A DNA stretch of 50,632 nt from Erysipelotrichaceae bacterium. GTDB lineage: Bacteria; Bacillota_I; Bacilli_A; Erysipelotrichales; Erysipelotrichaceae. The notes beneath the pieces are model-generated. The model saw only the letters and a program-made list of their open reading frames with translations. It was not told the origin of the DNA and did not search any database. Shown piece by piece: positions 34,656 through 42,852 of this stretch (positions are counted from its first letter, which is position 1; each line of letters starts with the position of its first letter). The position numbers were made by a program, and so were the translations under genes. The stretch covers positions 1 to 50,632 of the forward strand of contig JALENJ010000059.1 of assembly GCA_022767445.1 (NCBI GenBank), given 5' to 3'.

Positions 34656-35228
34656 ATGGCTAAGGGATTATTGATTGTATTAAGCGGACCTTCTGGCGTC
34701 GGTAAGGGAACTGTTTTAAAAGAATTTATACATGATAAAGATTTGAAACTGGCTTACTCGGTTTCCATGACAACACGTAAACAAAGACCTGGTGAAGTTG
34801 ATGGTGTAAACTATCACTTCGTCACAAAAGAGGTATTTGAAAAAGCTAAGAATAATGGGGAACTATTAGAATCTGCTGAATTCGTAGGTAACTACTATGG
34901 AACACCACTTTCAGAGGTAGAAAGACTACGCAATGAAGGTAAGAATGTTATCTTGGAGATTGAAGTACAAGGTTGTACACAGGTAAGAGAAAAGGTAAAA
35001 GATGCTTTGACAATCTTCATCGTACCACCAAGCATGACAGAGCTTGAAAAGAGAATCCGTGGACGTAATACAGAACCTGAAGAGATTGTACAGGAACGTC
35101 TTGCGAAGGCTTCTCGTGAGATGGAACTCATCGGTATGTACAAGTATGTTGTATGTAATGATGATCCAAAACTTGCGGCGGATATCATTCGCGTTATCAT
35201 CAAGCGTCACATGAAATCTAATATCTAA
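34656..35228 (+). CDS. gmk: Guanylate kinase
   Basis: Guanylate kinase phosphorylates GMP to GDP. The start is ATG 34656, 8 bases after GGAGG. The in-frame ATG at 34641 overlaps that box. The 190-residue product has the P-loop SGPSGVGKGT (10-19), the GMP-binding SMTTRKQRPGEVDGVNYHF, EFVGNYYGT and the lid RIRGRNTEPEE. There is no omega subunit gene behind it: the usual rpoZ position is taken by a terminator and a group II intron. Confidence 0.97.
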   Translation: MAKGLLIVLSGPSGVGKGTVLKEFIHDKDLKLAYSVSMTTRKQRPGEVDGVNYHFVTKEVFEKAKNNGELLESAEFVGNYYGTPLSEVERLRNEGKNVILEIEVQGCTQVREKVKDALTIFIVPPSMTELEKRIRGRNTEPEEIVQERLAKASREMELIGMYKYVVCNDDPKLAADIIRVIIKRHMKSNI

Positions 35229-35230
35229 GC

Positions 35231-35260
35231 AAACTATCGGAAAATCCCGATAGTTTTTTT
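35231..35260 (+). terminator. Terminator after gmk
   Basis: AAACTATCGG (35231-35240) pairs with CCGATAGTTT (35247-35256) around a 6-base loop, followed by seven or more T. The group II intron begins 5 bases later. Confidence 0.9.
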
Positions 35261-35264
35261 TAGA

Positions 35265-36810
35265 GTGTGACGGGCATGTCGCAAATCTAACTGGTGAAAG
35301 TCCAGTCGTAGGTAGTTACCGCCAAGCGTAGCGAACCACAAGCTGTAAGCCGTGAGGCTTTGGGTGAAGGAAGTGGTGTAGCGATTCTTTCGAGGTTACG
35401 AACAGAAATCTGATATAAGGCTTCAGGTGGGTGAGATAGCTATACAAATCGAAGCTCAAAAGGTAAACGTAAAACCAAAACAGTAAATCAGGAACTTGTG
35501 AAAGAAGAGAGAAAGGTATGTGACTTACTTGTGAGGTCTTGTGGACGATGAATCCTAGACGTTTTCAAACAACTATAGTAGCATCGGTCGGAAAAGGTCT
35601 ATCACAAGAAGTCAGCTGAGCCCATAGTAGGTATACACCAAGACTGAAGGGGGGTTAATGTTTGTATAGTGCAAATCACTATATGTAGGAAAATGAATAC
35701 TCTGGAATTGAGATATCACCTAGAACCATAGAACGTAACTATGGATGGTGAAAAGGCAAGAAGAGAATTTCATTATTTGTGCAATAGAAGGAGGAGCAGC
35801 CATGGAATTAATGGACAAGATTCTAAGTCAAAAGAACTTACAAGAGGCGATGAAAAGAGTCAAGAGTAATCCAACAAGCAGTGGCACAAGTGTTTAGTGA
35901 ACTCTATGACGAGTGCTTTAGTGAGCATAGTTACGGATTCAGACCAAACAGAAGTTTCCACCAAGCGATGGAGAAAGTAAAAGATGATGTAACGCTACAT
36001 CTCGTAAGGACCTTTTTGAGGGCTGGAATCATGGAAGATGGAATCATCCACAGAAATGAAGAAGGTGTTCCACAAGGAGGTCTGCACAGTCCAATATTAT
36101 CCAATATCTACCTAGATAGGTTAGATAAGGAACTGGAAAGCAGAGGGCTAAGATTCGTAAGATGCGCAGATGACTGTAATATCTTCGTGAAGAGTGAGAT
36201 GTTAGCCAACAGAGTCATGAAGTCTGTATCAAGTTGGCTAGAAAGAAAACTGTTTCTAAAGGTCAACATGACAAAAACAAAAGTAGTAAGACCTAGCAAT
36301 AGTTCGTTTCTTGGCTTCACGTTCTGGAAAAACAAAGATGGATGGAAAAGTATGCCTACATACGATAGAAAAAAACTATGTAAGAAAATAAAAGAAGTGC
36401 TATGCCGTAAAAAGGCAAGTGCACTTCCTTTATCGACTGTATTCACCCAAGTAAACCAAATCGTGAGAGGATGGATAAACTACTTCAGGATTGGTTCGAT
36501 GAAGACCTTCTTAAAAGAATTTAAAGAATGGTTGCGACACAAGATACGTGTGATAATTCTAAAACAGTGGAAGAAACCAAAACGTATCTATATCGACAGG
36601 CAAATGGAAACACAATAAACTTCTTATTGAGTCCAAAGGTACTATCGATGAAAAGCAAAGACAGACCGGGATTAATCAATCCACTAGAATATTATCAATC
36701 TAAGTAAAGGTAGAAACAATACAAATGTAGCGCCGTATACGAGACCCGTATGTACGGTGCAATGAGAGGGTCGAGGAATACTGGATAAGATATTCTCACT
36801 CTACTCTATT
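35265..36810 (+). mobile_element. Group II intron with decayed reverse transcriptase
   Basis: The 5' end GTGTG (35265-35269) matches the GUGYG consensus. The next bases contain the well-known bacterial domain I segment with ACTGGTGAAAGTCCAGTCG. The ribozyme part fills 35265-35801, and the reverse transcriptase gene lies in domain IV. Domain V is at about 36729-36762 (GCGCCGTATAC pairing with GTATGTACGGTGC), and domain VI follows with a probable bulged branch A near 36792. The 3' end CTACTCTAT lies at about 36801-36809. The element sits between the gmk terminator and the galactoside operon promoter. The protein is defective, so it could move only with help. Confidence 0.9.
35802..36707 (+). 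pseudogene. Group II intron reverse transcriptase/maturase, broken
   Basis: The ATG at 35802 has GGAGGAG upstream and begins MELMDKILSQKNLQEAMKR. It then loses about 80 residues and the frame near 35875 (stop at 35895). The next frame resumes at AQVFSELYDECFSEHSYG and FRPNRSFHQA. A second, in-frame loss after KVKDDV removes the part with the first catalytic Asp residues. GVPQGGLHSPILSN is present, but the YADD active site reads CADD (VRCADDCNIF). A third break near 36618 precedes the C-terminus NFLLSPKVLSMKSKDRPGLI. At least three lesions make a functional enzyme very unlikely. Confidence 0.92.
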
Positions 36811-36812
36811 AC

Positions 36813-36841
36813 TTGCGTAAGCGTTTACAATCATTTATAAT
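36813..36841 (+). promoter_or_regulatory. Promoter and cre site of the galactoside operon
   Basis: TTGCGT (36813-36818), a 17-base spacer and TATAAT (36836-36841). GTAAGCGTTTACAA (36817-36830) fits the CcpA cre consensus closely on the reverse strand and lies between -35 and -10, so catabolite repression is likely. The promoter begins only about 3 bases after the intron's 3' end. Confidence 0.65.
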
Positions 36842-36869
36842 GGAAACCAAAGAGGGGGAATTGGTTTCC

Positions 36870-37436
36870 GTGGAGAATTTAGAGAAGAATATATTAGATA
36901 CAACTTTTAATCAATTTTTAACGCAAGGATTAGACTTTACAATGAACGATATTGCACAGACATTGCATATCGCCAAAAAGACAATTTATCGCTTCTACGA
37001 TTCTAAACAAAATCTTTTGATTGCATTATTGGATCACGCTTTCGCAGATATCCAAAAGGAGAAACAAAACATTCTAGCATCTGATAAACCAATCGCTAAA
37101 AGACTTGAAGAGGCTATGATAGCGATGCCAAAGAAGTATGCCAAGATTGACTTTGGCATCGTTGTAAAAGTGAAGGATACCTATCCGCTTGTTTACAAAC
37201 GCCTCAATGAACATTTAGAGAATAATTGGGAGCCTATTATTGAACTTATTAATGAAGGCATAAGGAAGAAAGAATTTCGTAAGATTAATCCATATATCTT
37301 ACGAGAAATCGTAACTGCTTCTTTTGAACAATTTTTATACCAATCAAATCTAGATGCGATGCATATTACTTATGCAAAGGCATTGAAGGATATGATGAGT
37401 ATTTTGATGAAAGGGATTGCCTATGACAATGCATAA
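36870..37436 (+). CDS. TetR-family regulator
   Basis: I place the start at GTG 36870, 11 bases after GAGGGGG. TTG 36861 is an alternative, and starts further up lie inside the promoter. The product is about 188 residues. The N-terminal helix-turn-helix is FTMNDIAQTLHIAKKTIYRFYDSKQNLL, here quoted in part as MNDIAQTLHIAKKTIYRF. The C-terminal ligand domain is helical and has a conserved-looking WEPIIELINEGI. It overlaps the GH2 gene by 14 bases, so it is the first gene of the galactoside operon and probably its local regulator. Confidence 0.88.
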   Translation: MENLEKNILDTTFNQFLTQGLDFTMNDIAQTLHIAKKTIYRFYDSKQNLLIALLDHAFADIQKEKQNILASDKPIAKRLEEAMIAMPKKYAKIDFGIVVKVKDTYPLVYKRLNEHLENNWEPIIELINEGIRKKEFRKINPYILREIVTASFEQFLYQSNLDAMHITYAKALKDMMSILMKGIAYDNA

Positions 37437-39786
37437 GATCAATAATGAATGGGAATATATCGATCGTTTTAATGAACAGTTTATCTTGGATGGTAACTAT
37501 GACTCTATCGTAAGAATTCCACACACCGTACAAGAGTTACCATTGCACTATGCAAACTCACAAAGTTATCAAAAGATTGTTGGATATCGTAAACGTCTGT
37601 TCTTTTCTAGCGAGCAGAAGAATCGTCGTCACTTTATCAAGTTTGAAGGGGTTGCACATCAAGCAACTGTTTATTTCAATGGTGAACAACTTCTACAACA
37701 TGCATGCGGATATACTGCATTTGTTGTGGAGTTAACAGATAAGATTCACTATGATGAAGAGAATATCTTAACTGTGAAAGTGGATAGTAGAGAGGATTTG
37801 AATATTCCTCCATTTGGCTTTGTGGTGGATTATTTAACCTATGGAGGAATTTATCGCAATGTATGGCAATATGATAAACCTTCATGCATGATTTCAGATA
37901 TCTTTGTAAAGACAGAAAACTTACATGAGGTTGAAGTAGAAGTGAAAATCGATGGCAAAGCCAATTTCAATCACTACAGTGTAGAGATATTAGATCATGA
38001 TAAGCATCGTGTAGTAAAAATAGATGTACCAGTACAAGATTCAAAAGTACGTATGCCAGTTAAAGATATACATGCATGGTCTGACTCTTCACCATACTTA
38101 TATCATTGTGTTGTTACGTATGGTGAAGATATACAGGAAACTACATTTGGCTTCCGTACGATTAGCTTTGATGAAAAAAATCTATTCATCAACAAAGAGA
38201 AAGTCTTTTTAAGAGGACTCAATCGTCATCAAAGCTATCCGTATATTGGTTACGCTGCCACAGATTCTTTACAAGAAGAGGATGCCCGCATTCTAAAGGA
38301 AGAGTTACATGTCAATGCGGTAAGAACTTCACATTACCCACAAAGTCAATCCTTCATCGATGCATGTGATCGTCTTGGTCTATATGTATTTATGGAGATT
38401 CCTGGTTGGCAACATATTGGTGATAACCATTGGCAAAAACAAGCAATTGAAAATACCAAGGAGATGGTCTTGCAGTATCGGAATCATCCATCGATTATCT
38501 TATGGGGAGTACGTATCAATGAATCGATGGACAATGATGAATTGTATACAGCAACCAATCAAATAGCACATGCATGTGATCCAACAAGACCTACTGCAGG
38601 TGTGCGCTATATTACAAATAGTCATCTATTAGAAGATATCTATACATTTAATGACTTCTCTCATTCTGGTCTTAATAAAGGTGCCTTGAATAAATCGGAA
38701 GTCATGAAAGATACACATCACCCACTGATCATATCGGAATCCAATGGACACATGTTTCCGACCAAGAGTTTTGATACACAACAAAGAAGAGAAGAACATG
38801 CATTACGTCATGCCAAAGTCTTCTCTGATGCGATGTTAGATGGTCAACATACTGGTGTATTCCAATGGTGTATGTTTGACTATGCAACACATAAAGACTT
38901 TGGATCTGGTGATCGTATCTGTTATCACGGTGTTATGGATAGCTTTCGCAATCCTAAACTTGCGGCCAGTGTCTATGCAAGCCAACAAGATGAAGAGCCT
39001 GTATTAGAAATCAGTACCTCCATGGATATCGGTGATTATAATGCGGGTAATATACCTTCGTTTTACGCATTTACAAATGCGGATGAAGTACGCCTTTATA
39101 AGAATGATGAGTATGTATCTACCTTTAAAGAATCAAGTTATAAAGGCTTAATGCATGGTCCAATCTGTATCGATGATACGATTGGAGAGCTACTTGTTCG
39201 TCATGAACACTATACTCAAAAACAAGCAGAACAAGTACGTAAATGTTTATTGGCTACTAAGAAATATGGCAGTAACTTGCCACTGTTGGAGAAGTTGAAG
39301 TTTGCAAAGATGATGTTGCAATATAAGATGAAGTACAGTGATGGAGTTGTCTTATATGGTAAGTATGTCTCTGGGTGGGGATCAGATTCAATACGTTGGA
39401 GATTTGATGCGATCAAGGATGGAGTCGTAGTGAAATCAGTTACGAAGAGTCCGTCTGATCAACTACATCTCACGACACAAGTATCAAGTACAACATTACA
39501 TGAGGGTGATAGCTATGATATGGCAGCGATCCGTATTCAAGTACGCGATGCGTATCAAAATATCGCTTCTTATGCACAACTACCTTTAAAGATCATGATA
39601 TCAGGTCCAATTGAAGTTGTCGGTGACAAGATGATTGTGACCGAAGGTGGTATGGGTGGTTGTTATATTCGTACAACTGGTGAACAAGGAGAAGCAGTCC
39701 TAACAATTTCTTCACCAAATATGAATGCTGTATCGATTTCTTTCACGATCATAAAGGGGGGAGTAAAACGTGAAACAGTTTGGTAA
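37423..39786 (+). CDS. Glycoside hydrolase family 2 (beta-galactosidase-like)
   Basis: The start is ATG 37423, 7 bases after AAAGGGA. The 787-residue product has the GH2 order: sugar-binding jelly roll (FEGVAHQATVYFNGEQL), Ig-like domain, TIM barrel (LRGLNRHQSYPYIG, VRTSHYPQSQ) and a C-terminal Ig-like extension. The acid/base is Glu367 in WGVRINES and the nucleophile Glu439 in IISESNGH. There is no signal peptide, so it acts in the cytoplasm on an imported glycoside. The neighbouring alpha-galactosidase suggests galactosides, but beta-glucuronidase or another GH2 activity is possible. It overlaps both neighbours. Confidence 0.92.
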   Translation: MTMHKINNEWEYIDRFNEQFILDGNYDSIVRIPHTVQELPLHYANSQSYQKIVGYRKRLFFSSEQKNRRHFIKFEGVAHQATVYFNGEQLLQHACGYTAFVVELTDKIHYDEENILTVKVDSREDLNIPPFGFVVDYLTYGGIYRNVWQYDKPSCMISDIFVKTENLHEVEVEVKIDGKANFNHYSVEILDHDKHRVVKIDVPVQDSKVRMPVKDIHAWSDSSPYLYHCVVTYGEDIQETTFGFRTISFDEKNLFINKEKVFLRGLNRHQSYPYIGYAATDSLQEEDARILKEELHVNAVRTSHYPQSQSFIDACDRLGLYVFMEIPGWQHIGDNHWQKQAIENTKEMVLQYRNHPSIILWGVRINESMDNDELYTATNQIAHACDPTRPTAGVRYITNSHLLEDIYTFNDFSHSGLNKGALNKSEVMKDTHHPLIISESNGHMFPTKSFDTQQRREEHALRHAKVFSDAMLDGQHTGVFQWCMFDYATHKDFGSGDRICYHGVMDSFRNPKLAASVYASQQDEEPVLEISTSMDIGDYNAGNIPSFYAFTNADEVRLYKNDEYVSTFKESSYKGLMHGPICIDDTIGELLVRHEHYTQKQAEQVRKCLLATKKYGSNLPLLEKLKFAKMMLQYKMKYSDGVVLYGKYVSGWGSDSIRWRFDAIKDGVVVKSVTKSPSDQLHLTTQVSSTTLHEGDSYDMAAIRIQVRDAYQNIASYAQLPLKIMISGPIEVVGDKMIVTEGGMGGCYIRTTGEQGEAVLTISSPNMNAVSISFTIIKGGVKRETVW

Positions 39787-41149
39787 AAAGCAGATTGCGG
39801 CCTATGGTCTTGGTGCTGTAGGTAAGGATATGGTATATGCCTTATCCGCAACTTATGTCATGTATTATTATCAAGATATTCTTGGTTTGTCTGCGACTTT
39901 TGTCGGTTTCATATTGATGATTGCCCGTGTATTTGATGCCGCAAATGATCCATTTATGGGTGTATTGGTCGCTAAGACAAACACAAAGTGGGGTAGATTT
40001 AGACCTTGGTTATTTACAGGTACAATCTTAAATGCATTTGTGTTATATGCACTGTTTGCTACACCGAATATAACAGGTAAGGCATTGATGGTTTACTTTG
40101 CGGTTATGTATATCCTTTGGGGTATGACATATACCATGATGGATATTCCATTCTGGTCAATGATTCCAGCTGTCACCAGCACAATCAAAGACCGTGAGAA
40201 TCTATCTGTTGTAGGTCGTACTTGTGCAGGTGTTGGTAATGCATTAATTACAGTGTTTACAGTGATTGCTGTATCGAGTCTAGGTGGTGGTGTAGAGCGT
40301 GTTGGTTTTAAGTGGTTTGCGCTGATTGTTGCGATTATATTTGTTTTATTTATTTCAATTACATGTTTTAGCATCCATGAAAGTAAATCAGAAAACATGC
40401 AGACAACATCTGTTAAAGAAATGTTCCGTGCATTATTTGTTAATGATCAAGCGATGGTAACAGTACTAACGATTGTCTTAATCAACTCTGCATTGTATAT
40501 CACGTCAAACTTGATGATCTACTTCTTTAAGTATGATATGGGTGGAGAGGCTTGGAAGAAATCATATACCATCTTTACTTCTGTTGGTGGTATATCGCAG
40601 ATTCTGGGTATGATGGTAATCTATCCACTACTGCGTAAGAAGCTAAATAACATTTCTATCTTTAAAACATGCTTAACGATGGCAGTGATTGGCTATGCAA
40701 TTTTACTTGCTCAGTGCTTAACAGGTAACTCTGCTAACTTAGCACTATTGATGATTCCTGGTGTATTAATCTTTGTGGCAAATGGAATACTAACAGTATT
40801 AACAACTGTATTCTTAGCAAACACAGTTGATTATGGGGAAGCTAAGACAGGGCATCGTGAAGAATCTGTTATCTTTAGCATGCAGACATTTGTTGTTAAA
40901 GCCGCAAGTGGATTAGCAGTATTCCTTACAGGACTGGGATTAGACCTAATTGGACTTAATGGTAATAACAGTGAAACAGGTGAAATCATTCAACAATCCG
41001 CAAGTACACTAACAGGCTTACGTTTATTGATGACAATCTTACCTATTATCGGTCTTGTTGTAGCTTTGTTGATCTTTAAGAATGAGTTCATCCTGACGGA
41101 TGAAAGAGCAGAGAGTATTAGAGAACAACTCCAAGCAAAGAAGGTGTAA
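39770..41149 (+). CDS. GPH-family sugar:cation symporter
   Basis: GPH symporters (relatives of MelB and UidB) import glycosides with Na+ or H+. The 459-residue product has twelve predicted membrane segments. Family signatures are GLGAVGKDMVYALSATYVM, RVFDAANDPFMGVL (the Asp-rich helix II cation site) and KWGRFRPWLFTGTI. A YGEAKTGHREE motif lies in the second half (VDYGEAKTGHREESVIFS). Translation starts at GTG 39770 after GGGGGGAG, inside the end of the GH2 gene. Context suggests that it brings in the substrates of the GH2 and GH36 enzymes. Confidence 0.94.
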   Translation: MKQFGKKQIAAYGLGAVGKDMVYALSATYVMYYYQDILGLSATFVGFILMIARVFDAANDPFMGVLVAKTNTKWGRFRPWLFTGTILNAFVLYALFATPNITGKALMVYFAVMYILWGMTYTMMDIPFWSMIPAVTSTIKDRENLSVVGRTCAGVGNALITVFTVIAVSSLGGGVERVGFKWFALIVAIIFVLFISITCFSIHESKSENMQTTSVKEMFRALFVNDQAMVTVLTIVLINSALYITSNLMIYFFKYDMGGEAWKKSYTIFTSVGGISQILGMMVIYPLLRKKLNNISIFKTCLTMAVIGYAILLAQCLTGNSANLALLMIPGVLIFVANGILTVLTTVFLANTVDYGEAKTGHREESVIFSMQTFVVKAASGLAVFLTGLGLDLIGLNGNNSETGEIIQQSASTLTGLRLLMTILPIIGLVVALLIFKNEFILTDERAESIREQLQAKKV

Positions 41150-41151
41150 GT

Positions 41152-42741
41152 ATGCAAGTGGCGTGGAAAGTTACCAGCAAAGAAAGCACAATTCAACTAC
41201 AAGGTAATGAAACATGGCAACAGGAACAACTACATATTCATATCAATACTTCATCGTTTGTATTAGGGGATGTGGTTGCTAATTTAAAAGTTCCGGTGGA
41301 TAAAGGTGAAAAGATATTCATGAATGGCTATCAAACATGGACGAAATCTTCTGAGCTAGGTATTCGCGGATATACACGAGGTCTTAACAAAGTTCCAAAG
41401 AATATCGTGAATAAGTATAGTTTTGATCGCTATGGTGATTATCACTTTGTAAAGTATCCAGAAAGAAAAGGAGTCATGCATGGTGAGTCATGGTGTTATT
41501 TCCGCAATAACGATAGCTATCGACTATTTGCCTCACTGGATGAAGATCCAGGCTATACGTTATTTCAGTATGATGCACGCAAACAGGAATTAGAAATCAA
41601 GCGTGATTGTAGTGGTGTTCAGACGGATGGTGTATTCCATGCATTTGACTTATTCTATGCAGAGGGTAGTGAGGAAGAAGTCTTTGAAGCATGGTTTCAA
41701 GCGCTCAAAGTAAAACCACTTACAACAAAGAAACTATTTGGTTATTCTAGTTGGTATAATCACTATCAAAATATTGATGAAAATAAGATTCAAGATGACT
41801 TAGATGGTTGTATCAAAATCTTTGAGCAGAAAGATTTATTCCAGATTGATGATGGTTGGGAAACCTATATCGGAGATTGGCTAGAGACAGATAAAGATAA
41901 ATTCCCAAATGGATTAAAACCACTTGTGGATAAAATCCACGCACAAGGATTAAAAGCAGGCTTATGGTTAGCACCATTTGTAGCAGAAGAAAAATCATCC
42001 TTATATCAAAATCATCAGGATTGGTTTATTCATATCAATGGCAAGCCATGGAAGTTAGGTTGTAACTGGTCAGGATTCTATGCATTAGATTTTGATCATC
42101 CAGAAGTACAGGAGTATCTTCAGAAAGTATTCCATCTAGTTTATCAAGAGTGGGGATTTGATCTGGTAAAACTAGACTTCCTATATGGTGCAGCACCATT
42201 TGGCTCTATTGGTGAAAGCCGTGCGAAACGCATGCGTCGAGCAATGCTGATGCTAAGAGATTTATCAAAAGATAAACAAATTCTTGCATGCGGTGTTCCA
42301 CTGATGCCAACATTTGGCTTAGTAGAGTATTCAAGAATAGGGTGTGATGTATCACTGGATTGGGATGATGTATTCTATATGCGCTTCTTCCATCGTGAAA
42401 GAGTATCTACAAAGAACGCAATTATCAACATCATCAATCGAAGACAACTCAATGGTAATGTATTCATGAATGATCCAGATGTATTCTTCATCCGCCAGGA
42501 CAACATTAAGTTAACGCCTCAGCAAAAAGATGATCTAGCTAAGCTACAAGCATTACTTGGAGGTGTATTCTTAACATCCGATAATCCAAGTACATACACA
42601 GCACAAATGATTGCAAAGTATAAAGAGTACAGAAAACTTGCTAATGCTGTGGTCACTAAAGTACATATCAATCAAGGTATCGATATTACCTATGCACTAG
42701 ATGGTAAAGTAGATACAATTCATTTTGATTTTCAAAATTAA
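41152..42741 (+). CDS. GH36 alpha-galactosidase
   Basis: The enzyme hydrolyses terminal alpha-galactosides. The 529-residue product is a compact GH36 member: N-terminal beta-domain, then barrel with WYNHYQNIDENKIQDDL, FQIDDGWETYIGDW and GLKAGLWLAPFVAE. The nucleophile is Asp342 in LVKLDFLYG, and the acid/base is Asp399 in RIGCDVSLDWDD. It is shorter than the 700-residue tetrameric type. It has no signal peptide. It begins 2 bases after the symporter stop and ends the operon. Confidence 0.94.
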   Translation: MQVAWKVTSKESTIQLQGNETWQQEQLHIHINTSSFVLGDVVANLKVPVDKGEKIFMNGYQTWTKSSELGIRGYTRGLNKVPKNIVNKYSFDRYGDYHFVKYPERKGVMHGESWCYFRNNDSYRLFASLDEDPGYTLFQYDARKQELEIKRDCSGVQTDGVFHAFDLFYAEGSEEEVFEAWFQALKVKPLTTKKLFGYSSWYNHYQNIDENKIQDDLDGCIKIFEQKDLFQIDDGWETYIGDWLETDKDKFPNGLKPLVDKIHAQGLKAGLWLAPFVAEEKSSLYQNHQDWFIHINGKPWKLGCNWSGFYALDFDHPEVQEYLQKVFHLVYQEWGFDLVKLDFLYGAAPFGSIGESRAKRMRRAMLMLRDLSKDKQILACGVPLMPTFGLVEYSRIGCDVSLDWDDVFYMRFFHRERVSTKNAIINIINRRQLNGNVFMNDPDVFFIRQDNIKLTPQQKDDLAKLQALLGGVFLTSDNPSTYTAQMIAKYKEYRKLANAVVTKVHINQGIDITYALDGKVDTIHFDFQN

Positions 42742-42752
42742 ATGATCGAATG

Positions 42753-42805
42753 AAATGCGCATGTAGGAATATATGTGCATTTACTATGTAAGGGGTTACA
42801 TTTTT
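42753..42805 (+). terminator. Two hairpins ending the galactoside operon
   Basis: AAATGCGCAT (42753-42762) pairs with ATGTGCATTT (42773-42782, one G-T pair). Close behind, ATGTAA (42786-42791) pairs with TTACAT (42796-42801) around GGGG and runs into five T. The second is the better terminator. Confidence 0.6.
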
Positions 42806-42852
42806 ACAACCTGTATGCTAGATTATAGGTATAAAAGTGAATGGGGGGGAAT

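Noticed and set aside
35265-36810. Assignment of the intron to class C because it follows a terminator
   Set aside because: The position fits that class, but the 5' domain I sequence looks like other bacterial classes, so I leave the class open.
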